From: CAG-791 sp963658405 | GTDB taxonomy: Bacteria > Bacillota > Clostridia > Lachnospirales > Lachnospiraceae | Direction of reading: 5' to 3' | Assembly (NCBI GenBank): GCA_963658405.1 | Contig: CAVKQI010000113.1 | Location: 1 to 6,706 of the forward strand | Length of the DNA: 6,706 nt | In this document: in pieces, positions 1 through 6,533 of the stretch | Numbering within the stretch: the stretch's first letter is position 1 | Layout of the letters: every line of letters starts with the position of its first letter | Program-made: the position numbers and the translations under genes | The notes under the pieces: generated by a model | What the model was told of the DNA's origin: nothing | Databases searched by the model: none | What the model saw: the letters and a program-made list of their open reading frames with translations, nothing else

Positions 1-47
1 AAATTCGCAAACCGAATTAAAAATTCGCAAACCGAATTAAAGATTCG
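1..47. repeat. Phased array of inverted ATTCG/CGAAT half-sites upstream of rhaB
   Basis: A 20-bp unit occurs twice in perfect tandem (1-20 and 21-40), and each unit is a palindrome, AATTCG-caaac-CGAATT. A further half-site follows at 43-47. The pentamers start at 3 (ATTCG), 13 (CGAAT), 23 (ATTCG), 33 (CGAAT) and 43 (ATTCG): a strict 10-bp period with alternating orientation. The spacing is about one helical turn, which would suit cooperative binding of a dimeric regulator. The AT-rich hairpins could also simply be the tail of an upstream element. The array begins at the window edge, so it may continue further upstream. The repeats are certain; the operator role is inference. Confidence 0.8.
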
Positions 48-90
48 CTTGCAGTTTCTCCGGCATAAGCACCTGCGGAATGGAGAGAAT

Positions 91-1563
91 ATGTCAGAAA
101 AAAGAGTATTAGCATTTGATTACGGCGCCAGCAGCGGCAGAGGCATCGTGGGAAGCTTTGACGGCAAGAGCCTCACCCTGCAGGAGATCCACAGATTTTC
201 CAATGACCCGGTCATCGTAAACGGCACCATGTACTGGGACACCCTGCGCCTGTTCTTTGAGTTAAAGCAGGGCCTGATCCGCGCCAAGCATGCCGGCGGC
301 TTTGACAGCATCGGTATCGATACCTGGGGCGTAGACTTTGGTCTTTTAGACAATCACGGCATGCTCATCGGCAATCCGGTACATTACCGGGATGCGCGGA
401 CGAACGGCATGTGTGAGAAGAGCTTTTCCCTCATCGACAAGGATGAATTTTACGGGATCACCGGCAATCAGTTCATGGACATCAATACGGCTTTCCAGCT
501 CCTGGCTTTAAAGGAGCAGCAGCCGGATATCCTGGAAAAGGCCGAGACGCTGCTTTTTACACCGGACCTGCTCAACTATTTCCTGACAGGCATCAAGCGG
601 GCAGAGTATTCCATCGCCAGCACATCCCAGCTTCTGGATGCGCACAATCGCTGCTGGTCAGACAGAGTGATCGATGCCCTGGGTCTGCCCCGCAGGATCT
701 TCCCGGAGATCGTGCCCAGCGGCACCAAGCTCGGCGGTCTCTCTCCGGAGATCTGCGAAGAGCTGGGGCTGCATGATGTGGATGTGGTGGCTATCTGCGG
801 ACACGATACCCAGGATGCGCTGGTGAGCGTACCGGCTTCGGAAAAAGACTTTATCTTTATCAGCTGCGGCACCTGGTCCCTGTTCGGCACAGAGCTGGAT
901 GCCCCTATCATCAACGGAGATTCCGCGCGGCTTAATATCACCAACGAGGGCGGCTACGGAGGAAAGATTTCCTTCCTTAAGAACATCATCGGTCTGTGGC
1001 TGATCCAGGAGAGTCGCCGCCAGTGGATCCGCGAGGGCAAGGAATACAGCTTCGGCCAGCTGGAAAAGATGGCTGCCGCAGAGCCTGCCTTCCGCTGCTT
1101 TATCGATCCCGATGCACCGGAGTTCGTGCCGGCAGGCAATGTGCCGGAGCGTATCCGCGAGTACTGCCGCCGCACAGGTCAGCCTGTGCCGGAGACAGAG
1201 GGACAGATCGTACGCTGCATTGATGAGAGTCTGGCCTTTAAGTACAGAGACAGCCTTTCCGAGATCGAGGCCTGCACCGGCAAGGATTACAAGACCATCT
1301 ATCTGGTGGGCGGCGGCACCCAGAGCGGCCTGCTTTGCCGCATGACAGCCTGCGCATGCCACAGACGTGTCTCTGCAGGTCCTGTGGAGGCTACTGTATA
1401 CGGCAACCTGATGCTGCAGCTGATGAGTGCCGGAGAAGTAGGCAGCATCGAAGAGGCGCGCAGCATTATCCAGAGCTCCCCGGATATTCATATCTACGAG
1501 CCGGAAGATGAGAGCGCATGGGAGGATGCATATCACCGCTATCTGGAAGTAACCAGAAAGTAA
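91..1563 (+). CDS. rhaB: Rhamnulokinase (L-rhamnulose kinase), FGGY family
   Basis: This 490-residue cytoplasmic sugar kinase phosphorylates L-rhamnulose to L-rhamnulose 1-phosphate with ATP, the second step of L-rhamnose breakdown between the isomerase RhaA and the aldolase RhaD. It is full length for the family (E. coli RhaB has 489 residues) and, compared from memory, aligns with it end to end. Visible motifs: N-terminal phosphate-binding DYGASSGR (10-17); substrate-region GIDTWGVDF (75-83) and YRDARTNG (99-106); GHDT (237-240) with the probable catalytic base Asp239; CGTWSL (259-264); NITNEGG (282-288); adenosine-motif LVGGG (405-409); and AGPVEAT (429-435). The ATG at 91 is preferred because GGAG (82-85) sits 5 nt upstream; an in-frame TTG at 49 would add 14 uncharacteristic residues. 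rhaA and rhaD are not in the window. Another FGGY kinase such as fuculokinase is unlikely given the specific motifs. Confidence 0.94.
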   Translation: MSEKRVLAFDYGASSGRGIVGSFDGKSLTLQEIHRFSNDPVIVNGTMYWDTLRLFFELKQGLIRAKHAGGFDSIGIDTWGVDFGLLDNHGMLIGNPVHYRDARTNGMCEKSFSLIDKDEFYGITGNQFMDINTAFQLLALKEQQPDILEKAETLLFTPDLLNYFLTGIKRAEYSIASTSQLLDAHNRCWSDRVIDALGLPRRIFPEIVPSGTKLGGLSPEICEELGLHDVDVVAICGHDTQDALVSVPASEKDFIFISCGTWSLFGTELDAPIINGDSARLNITNEGGYGGKISFLKNIIGLWLIQESRRQWIREGKEYSFGQLEKMAAAEPAFRCFIDPDAPEFVPAGNVPERIREYCRRTGQPVPETEGQIVRCIDESLAFKYRDSLSEIEACTGKDYKTIYLVGGGTQSGLLCRMTACACHRRVSAGPVEATVYGNLMLQLMSAGEVGSIEEARSIIQSSPDIHIYEPEDESAWEDAYHRYLEVTRK

Positions 1564-1883
1564 ATCGCTCGCCCGAAACTGCAAAAGAGGTCTGAGGATC
1601 AGAGAATGAAAAGGTAAGCAGACCGACTGACCATAATGAACCATACGACCGACCGGTTTCCCCGGCCCGACAGGAGACGCAAAGGCAAGGATGCGCTCCC
1701 CGGACCGGGGAATTGCTTTATAAAAAGATTGATTCGGAAATTATCTATTCTCGGATTTATTTTTGGCTCATTCGGATAGGAACGTCTGCAGGGAATTTGG
1801 ACGCAGCTGGCTGTAAAGATTCTTTTACGGGAAACCGTCATCGGATCAGGGACATGCACGGAAGAATGGAGTATACTGAATCC
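1564..1883. other. Gene-free region between rhaB and the sensor kinase
   Basis: No convincing gene was found in these 320 bp. There is a short hairpin TCTGA-gga-TCAGA (1591-1603), and an alternative stem GGTCTG/CAGACC (1589-1594 with 1619-1624) that competes with it. A larger nested structure lies at 1658-1712. Four TCGGA boxes start at 1734, 1751, 1772 and 1841, the middle pair 21 bp apart. The kinase reading frame stays open upstream to a TTG at 1713, but the encoded residues look non-coding. I find no -35/-10 pair I would defend, yet the distance suggests that the sensor operon has its own promoter or a regulated leader here. Confidence 0.6.
1658..1712 (+). promoter_or_regulatory. Nested stem-loop, candidate leader element or weak terminator
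   Basis: An 8-bp perfect outer stem pairs TTCCCCGG (1658-1665) with CCGGGGAA (1705-1712). Inside it, GGAG-a-CGCA (1673-1681) pairs with TGCGCTCC (1692-1699), leaving a single bulged A and a 10-nt loop. A local hairpin TCCCC-ggacc-GGGGA (1697-1711) uses the same 3' bases and cannot coexist with the outer stem. It is followed by a modest U-rich tail (TTGCTTTAT). Mutually exclusive pairings before a U-rich stretch resemble attenuation. The element matches no riboswitch class I recognise; a weak rhaB terminator is an equally simple reading. Confidence 0.35.
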
Positions 1884-3701
1884 ATGAGCGCAGAAAACAA
1901 GACGAAAAAAGTGAATATCCTGTTTCGCTTTAAGACCCTGCGGACATCCATTCTGATCCCATTCCTGCTGCTGACGGTAGGAACGGTGCTTTTTTTCATG
2001 TTTATTTCCGCATCCAGGACCCGGGATATGATGCTGGAGTCCGCCACGGATTATACCCATCAGCTGGTGGATATGGCCAATAAGGACGTGGACTCCTATT
2101 TTTCCAATCTGGAAAACATCGCCCAGCTGATCATGAACAGCGCCGATACCCGCAATTATCTGGCTTATGAGGAGAGCGACCGGGGAACCGCAGAATACTT
2201 AAGCTGCGTCCGCAGACTGGAGCAGCAGTTCATGACGCTGCGGGAGACCAGAGACGATATTTACAATATCGGCATCGTGGGATTAAACGGCAGATATCTG
2301 ATCAACAATGATGAGGTAGAGATCAATCCGGACGCCCGTCTGGATGAAAAGGAATGGTACCAGAAGGCCCTCCAGGGAGAGGAGTCCGGGGTCTATTCCC
2401 ATGTACAGAACGTGGTAAAAGGGGAGTATGTCTGGGTGGTCACCCTGAGCCGTACCATCCGGGATGCGGAGACCAATGCGGTGATCGGCGTCCTGTTTAT
2501 CGACATGAATTACAGCTCCATCACATCCCTGTGCGAGAGCATCAATCTGGGCACCAGAGGCTATGTCTTCGTGATAGGAGAGGACGGCGGCATTATCTAT
2601 CACCCCAAGCAGCAGCTTCTTTACAGCGGGCTGCAGGCGGAGGAGACAGCGCATATTCTTGCCGCAGAAAACGGCAGCTTTGCCGCAGAGGATAAACAGC
2701 GCATTTACACCGTGTCTCATTCCGATGTCACAGGATGTACCATCGTGGGCGTGGCATATTTAAGCGATCTGATGCAAAACAGCAATCGGCTGCAGCAGAT
2801 CTATGTGATCCTGGCAGCGGTACTCATCATCATTGCGGCTGTGGTGGCGGCGGTGCTGTCCCAGATGATCTCCGAGCCTATCCGTACACTGGCGGATTCC
2901 ATGGCCAGCGTGGAAAAGGGAAGATTCGATCTGCGCATCGAAAATCCCGGCTATACCAATGTGATCGGCGATCTGATCCGAGCCTATAACGTCATGCTCT
3001 CCCGGATCAGCGACCTGATCGAGCAGATCAGGGAAGAACAGTCGGAAAAGAGAAAGAGCGAGCTGGCGGCCCTGCAGGCCCAGATCAACCCGCATTTCCT
3101 CTATAATACGCTGGATTCCATTATCTGGATGGCAGAGGGCAAAAAGAACGCGGAAGTCATTCAGATGACCGTCTCTCTGTCGAGGCTCCTTCGCCGTTCC
3201 ATCAGCAATAAGGACGAATTCGTCAAAGTCAGCGACGAGATCGGCTACGTCAGCGAGTATTTAAAGATCCAGAAAATGCGTTACCACGACAAGCTCGATT
3301 ATGAGATTGACCTGGATAAGGAGGTGGAGTATTGTTATGTGCCCAAACTTATTATCCAGCCCCTGGTGGAAAATGCGATCTACCACGGCATCAAGTTAAA
3401 GCCGCAAGGAGGATGCATCCATATTGTCGGCAGAAAAGAGGAGGATCATCTGCTGATCCGGGTGACAGATGACGGCGTGGGTATGGACAGCGAGACGCTG
3501 CAGCATATTTTCGATGAGAAAAAGGAAAAAACCGGCAGCGGCGTAGGCATCAACAATGTAAATCGCCGCATCAAGCTTTGCTATGGAGAGGAGTACGGCC
3601 TCTGGTATGAGAGCAGTCCCGGCAAGGGCACCGGCGTGGACGTGATCCTGCCGCTTGCATGGAGTGCACCGGCAAAGGGAGAGGAGCAGGCAGATGGCTG
3701 A
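1884..3701 (+). CDS. YesM/LytS-type sensor histidine kinase with dCache-like sensor domain
   Basis: A 605-residue membrane kinase expected to autophosphorylate and pass phosphate to the response regulator encoded at 4765. Domain order: short basic cytoplasmic tail; first membrane helix about 22-42; extracellular dCache-like domain about 43-303 (WY at 158-159, IGVLFIDM at 201-208, GYVFVIGEDGGIIYHP at 226-241); second membrane helix about 306-328; HAMP 329-382 with Pro332; internal His-kinase box INPHFLYN (401-408) with phospho-acceptor His404; N box PLVENAIYHG (493-502) with Asn497; G1 box DDGVGMD (529-535); G2 box GSGVGINNVNRR (551-562). No catalytic residue appears to be missing. The start is uncertain: the ATG at 1884 has GGAG 12 nt upstream, and in-frame ATGs at 1866 and 1854 have no better spacing. 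The end overlaps the next gene by 8 nt, implying translational coupling. The gene context suggests that the anchored binding protein encoded next is its sensory partner. Confidence 0.92.
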   Translation: MSAENKTKKVNILFRFKTLRTSILIPFLLLTVGTVLFFMFISASRTRDMMLESATDYTHQLVDMANKDVDSYFSNLENIAQLIMNSADTRNYLAYEESDRGTAEYLSCVRRLEQQFMTLRETRDDIYNIGIVGLNGRYLINNDEVEINPDARLDEKEWYQKALQGEESGVYSHVQNVVKGEYVWVVTLSRTIRDAETNAVIGVLFIDMNYSSITSLCESINLGTRGYVFVIGEDGGIIYHPKQQLLYSGLQAEETAHILAAENGSFAAEDKQRIYTVSHSDVTGCTIVGVAYLSDLMQNSNRLQQIYVILAAVLIIIAAVVAAVLSQMISEPIRTLADSMASVEKGRFDLRIENPGYTNVIGDLIRAYNVMLSRISDLIEQIREEQSEKRKSELAALQAQINPHFLYNTLDSIIWMAEGKKNAEVIQMTVSLSRLLRRSISNKDEFVKVSDEIGYVSEYLKIQKMRYHDKLDYEIDLDKEVEYCYVPKLIIQPLVENAIYHGIKLKPQGGCIHIVGRKEEDHLLIRVTDDGVGMDSETLQHIFDEKKEKTGSGVGINNVNRRIKLCYGEEYGLWYESSPGKGTGVDVILPLAWSAPAKGEEQADG

Positions 3702-4695
3702 AAATAAAAACAGACGGATGCATATTCTGGGCGCTCTGTTTGCGGGATTCTGCGCTGCGTTGATCCTTTCTGCGGTGGTGCTGCTCTACAGACGAAGCGC
3801 CGATGACTCCCTTTATATCATCTATATCACCAAGTCCCGTTCCACCAATAATGATTTCTGGGATGCGGTCAAAAAGGGCGCCGATACGGCTGCGAAGGAA
3901 AATAATGCCAGGATCGAAGTGATGATGCCGGAAAATGAGACCAGGATCGACCAGCAGAATGAGATGATCCTGGAGGCGGTGTCCAAAAGGCCGAGCGCCA
4001 TTGTAGTGACCCCGGCCTCGGAGACCAGGACCATAGAGGCATTAAAAAAGGTCAAGGAAGCCGGCATCCCCCTGGTATTTGTAGATTCCACTACAGAAGA
4101 GGCGGTGGCGGATGCCATGGTCTGCACCGACAATGTGGAGGCAGGACGGAAAGTGGGAGAGCGGATCGCTTCCTCCATTACGGGGCAGGATGTGATCGGC
4201 GTTGTCAGCCACGTGCAGGGCGTTTCCACGGCCAGAGAGCGGGAACAGGGACTGCGGGAAGGACTGGGAGAGCATGCTTCCCAGATCGTGGAGACGGTCT
4301 ACAGCAATTCCATCGCCGAACACGGCGCCGAGGTGACGCAGCAGATGCTGAAGGACCACCCGGAGATCACCTATATCGCGTGCATGAATGAGGATTCCAC
4401 TGTGGGCGCTTCCCGGGGCGTGAAGGCAGCAGGGGCAGAGGATCGCGTCACGGTGGTAGGATTTGACAATGCCCTGGAGTCCATTCAGGATATGGAAGAG
4501 GGAAGGATCGATGCGCTGGTGGTTCAGAAAGCCTTCACCATGGGATATCTGGGTATCGAGAATGCGGCCAGACTGGTAAGGGGCGAAGCGGTGGACTACT
4601 TCACCGATTCCGGCTCGGTACTGGTGGACCGGGATACCATGTATGATGAACAGAACGAGGAATTGCTCTTTCCGTTTTATCTGACCCAGGAATAA
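3694..4695 (+). CDS. Membrane-anchored ribose-type (periplasmic-binding-protein) sugar sensor
   Basis: A 333-residue protein of the RbsB-like binding-protein family. It starts with a basic tail (1-9), then one hydrophobic helix (about 11-32) and RR at 33-34, followed by a two-lobed sugar-binding domain (about 38-315). There is no lipobox cysteine and no obvious signal peptidase site, so it is probably held on the outer membrane face by an uncleaved helix. Family ligand-contact positions are occupied: FW (55-56), DN (146-147), AREREQG (180-186, Arg181), GFDN (256-259, Asp258) and Gln278. AGGAG (3682-3686) lies 7 nt before the ATG, inside the kinase gene, and the two genes overlap by 8 nt. No transporter permease or ATPase is adjacent. 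Together these point to a sensing role like that of XylFII in C. beijerinckii rather than transport. The sugar cannot be read from the sequence; rhaB nearby suggests rhamnose or a relative. Confidence 0.88.
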   Translation: MAENKNRRMHILGALFAGFCAALILSAVVLLYRRSADDSLYIIYITKSRSTNNDFWDAVKKGADTAAKENNARIEVMMPENETRIDQQNEMILEAVSKRPSAIVVTPASETRTIEALKKVKEAGIPLVFVDSTTEEAVADAMVCTDNVEAGRKVGERIASSITGQDVIGVVSHVQGVSTAREREQGLREGLGEHASQIVETVYSNSIAEHGAEVTQQMLKDHPEITYIACMNEDSTVGASRGVKAAGAEDRVTVVGFDNALESIQDMEEGRIDALVVQKAFTMGYLGIENAARLVRGEAVDYFTDSGSVLVDRDTMYDEQNEELLFPFYLTQE

Positions 4696-4701
4696 AGTAC
4701 A

Positions 4702-4732
4702 GCAAAGCCCGCAGCAGACACAGGGGGCTTGC
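4702..4732 (+). promoter_or_regulatory. Hairpin in the gap between binding protein and response regulator
   Basis: GC-a-AAGCCC (4702-4710) pairs with GGGCTTGC (4725-4732): eight base pairs with one bulged A and a 14-nt loop. Only three T residues follow, so it is a poor intrinsic terminator. It could partly block transcription or protect mRNA ends, letting the regulator be expressed at a different level from the two membrane proteins. A small odd palindrome, CAGAC-a-GTCTG (4739-4749), lies between it and the regulator's ribosome binding site. Confidence 0.4.
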
Positions 4733-4764
4733 TTTGAACAGACAGTCTGCAGATAGGAGAGTAT

Positions 4765-6375
4765 ATGTACAAGGTACTCTTTACGGATGATGAAATTCTG
4801 ACCAGAGAGGCAGTGGCGGAGAATACGCCCTGGGAAGAGGCCGGCTTTACCCTGATCGGCACAGCCCAGGACGGCAGAGAGGCGATCGCCCTGATGGAAA
4901 AGGACGAGCCGGCACTGCTGATCACGGATATCTGCATGCCGGTCATGGACGGCCTGGAGCTGGCGGCCTATGTCCGCGAGCATTTTCCCGGGATGAAGGT
5001 GATCATCCTAAGCGGCTACGATGAGTTTTCCTATGCCAGAAAAGCCTTGCAGTACGGGGTCTCGGAGTATATCCTAAAACCCATTACCTCTATAGAATTA
5101 AAGGAGGAGCTGGAAAAGATACGCGCCCAACTGGACAAGGAAAACCAGAGCCGCACGCAGATGGAAAAGCTCAGGCAGGACTATGAGAAAAACCGCCCTC
5201 TGCTGCGGGAGAGATTCTTAAATCAGCTCCTGGAGGGTAGAGGCGGAGAGGAAAATATCCAGCAGCAGCTGGAGGATATGGAGATCGACCTCAGAGGAAA
5301 GCGGCAGGCGGTGCTTCTGATCGGTGCCAATAATGAGATCGAGTGGAAGCAGGAGCATCCGGACATCGCCCCGGAGCTGATGCGGTTCATTCTCAGCAAT
5401 GCAGCCCAGGAACTGGTGGGAGAAGAAGAAAACGCCGTGCTCTTTCGCGGTCCCGGAGATCACAGTGTGCTGGTGCTGGCCAGAGACAGCGACGAGGCGC
5501 TGCAGCAGGCGATCACCCGGATCGGTGCCAAGGTGAATCAGGCTTTTTCCCAGTATATGAATTTAAAGCTCTGCGTGGTGGTGGGAAAGACCGTCGGCTC
5601 TCCCAGGGCCTGGAAGGAATCCTACGAGAGCGCCTGCCGCACGGAAGGGTACCGGTATCTTTTTGACAACGGCGGCCTGCTCTATGCTGCGGACTTTGAG
5701 GAAAAGGACGCTTCTTCTATCCGCACGTCGCTCTGGAGTGATGATCTGGTGCTGGCCATCAAGACGGGAAGCCGGGAAGAGGTCACTCGGAAGGTGCATG
5801 ACTATTTTACGGCCCTGCGTCAGGCAGAATGCCAGCGAAGCACCTTGCAGATCTACATCCAGAACTGTGTGCTGGCCATCTGGATCACATTGGAAGAGAG
5901 AGGGACCCTGCAGGCCGAGGAGTACGGAGAGGAAGGCAACTTTATCAAAGGACTCCAGGAATACAGGCATCTGTCGGATATTGAGAAGGCATTTCTGGAT
6001 TATGCCCTCACCCTTTCCGAGAAGATCGCCCGAAAGAGGGACAGCGGCAGTCAGGCGCTGGCACTGCGGGCCCTGGATTATATGGAAAAGAACTATATGC
6101 GCACGGATCTTTCTCTGAATACGGTATGCGAGTATCTGTCGGTGAGTGTCAGTTACTTCAGTATGGTATTTAAGACGGAGGCGAAGGAGACTTTTGTGGA
6201 GGCCCTGACCCGGATCCGCATGGAAAAGGCCAGGCAGATCCTGGAGACGACCAGTCTTAAGAACTACGAGGTGGCGGAGAAGGTGGGGTATAATGACCCG
6301 CATTATTTCAGTGCCACTTTTAAAAAGCAGGTGGGGATGACGCCGACTGAATATGCAAAGAAGACGCGCGGATAG
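4765..6375 (+). CDS. YesN-type response regulator, receiver plus AraC DNA-binding domain
   Basis: A 536-residue cytoplasmic transcription regulator, presumed partner of the kinase at 1884. The N-terminal receiver (1-122) has the acidic pair Asp8-Asp9, phospho-acceptor Asp55 in LLITDICMPVMDG (51-63), Ser83 and Lys105 (LKP). A predicted coiled linker (about 112-145) leads into a long middle region (about 146-425) of the kind seen in large YesN proteins; its residues 181-300 resemble the degenerate GGDEF-like fold common there (inference). The AraC/XylS domain spans about 432-533, with first helix-turn-helix 448-477, second 500-530 and the closing GMTPTEY (524-530). It is longer than Bacillus YesN (368 residues) but within the clostridial range. 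AGGAG (4755-4759) is 5 nt before the ATG. AraC-type regulators usually activate by binding direct repeats near the -35 region. Likely targets are a sugar uptake or breakdown operon, possibly rhaB or the gene beyond 6706. Confidence 0.93.
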   Translation: MYKVLFTDDEILTREAVAENTPWEEAGFTLIGTAQDGREAIALMEKDEPALLITDICMPVMDGLELAAYVREHFPGMKVIILSGYDEFSYARKALQYGVSEYILKPITSIELKEELEKIRAQLDKENQSRTQMEKLRQDYEKNRPLLRERFLNQLLEGRGGEENIQQQLEDMEIDLRGKRQAVLLIGANNEIEWKQEHPDIAPELMRFILSNAAQELVGEEENAVLFRGPGDHSVLVLARDSDEALQQAITRIGAKVNQAFSQYMNLKLCVVVGKTVGSPRAWKESYESACRTEGYRYLFDNGGLLYAADFEEKDASSIRTSLWSDDLVLAIKTGSREEVTRKVHDYFTALRQAECQRSTLQIYIQNCVLAIWITLEERGTLQAEEYGEEGNFIKGLQEYRHLSDIEKAFLDYALTLSEKIARKRDSGSQALALRALDYMEKNYMRTDLSLNTVCEYLSVSVSYFSMVFKTEAKETFVEALTRIRMEKARQILETTSLKNYEVAEKVGYNDPHYFSATFKKQVGMTPTEYAKKTRG

Positions 6376-6433
6376 GCAGCAATACAAACCGCCCGGAGGA
6401 ATTGATATCCTCCGGGCGGTTTTGCGTTGCTGC
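6376..6433 (+). terminator. Strong intrinsic terminator with an extra outer stem
   Basis: The core is a perfect 15-bp stem (6386-6400 with 6408-6422; CCGCCCGGAGGA at 6389-6400 is its GC-rich part) with a 7-nt loop, ending in TTTT (6420-6423). It starts 10 nt after the response regulator stop codon. A second perfect stem, GCAGCAA (6376-6382) with TTGCTGC (6427-6433), encloses it, leaving a 3 x 4 nt internal loop. The U tract is short and partly within the stem, but the GC-rich stem is very stable. AAA also precedes the stem, so some termination from the opposite strand is possible, though no convergent gene is visible. Confidence 0.88.
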
Positions 6434-6498
6434 ACAGACGATTGGATACCCGGCCACCCGCTCCCTCGGCCGGCTGGCTTGTGTAGCATCTCTATTAA
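6434..6498. other. Spacer between terminator and downstream promoter region
   Basis: No gene was found here. A 6-bp inverted repeat, CCGGCC (6450-6455) with GGCCGG (6468-6473), has a 12-nt loop and no following T run. Small open frames on both strands across this stretch lack a ribosome binding site and recognisable protein character. Base composition shifts sharply from GC-rich to AT-rich near 6490. Confidence 0.5.
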
Positions 6499-6533
6499 AA
6501 ACACTTTTTTTACAAATTGGTGTTTCTTTTTTT
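6499..6533 (+). terminator. Possible AT-rich hairpin with long T run
   Basis: AAACAC (6499-6504) pairs with GTGTTT (6520-6525) across a 15-nt loop, followed by C and seven T residues (6527-6533). The stem is weak. An alternative pairing, CACTTTTT (6502-6509) with AAAAAGTG (6536-6543), overlaps it. It could be a back-up terminator behind the strong one, but the A and T tracts may equally be the upstream AT-rich part of the promoter that follows. Confidence 0.25.

Noticed and set aside
1..47. CRISPR array
   Set aside because: The two 20-bp units abut with no spacers, and each is itself a short palindrome.
658..1644. Long antisense open frame (328 codons) across rhaB on the - strand
   Set aside because: It mirrors the codon bias of rhaB, has no recognisable domains or ribosome binding site, and overlaps a clearly functional gene over almost its full length.
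1671..1712. c-di-GMP-I (GEMM) riboswitch, prompted by GACGCAAAGGC-like bases
   Set aside because: The required 5' GGCAAACC strand, the GNRA tetraloop hairpin and the downstream receptor helix are missing.
1713..1883. N-terminal extension of the kinase by 57 codons from a TTG
   Set aside because: The residues do not resemble kinase N-termini, the stretch covers hairpins and repeats, and the TTG has no suitably spaced ribosome binding site.
3694..4695. Binding protein as a LacI-type repressor
   Set aside because: The N-terminus is a hydrophobic membrane helix in place of a helix-turn-helix DNA-binding domain.
4739..4749. CAGAC-a-GTCTG palindrome as a regulator operator shared with 1589-1624 and 6558-6562
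   Set aside because: CAGAC/GTCTG pentamers are expected about a dozen times by chance in a window this size, and spacing differs at each place.
4042..4983. Antisense open frame (313 codons) across the binding protein and regulator start
   Set aside because: It spans two well-supported genes and their intergenic hairpin, with no family signature. It is a compositional shadow.
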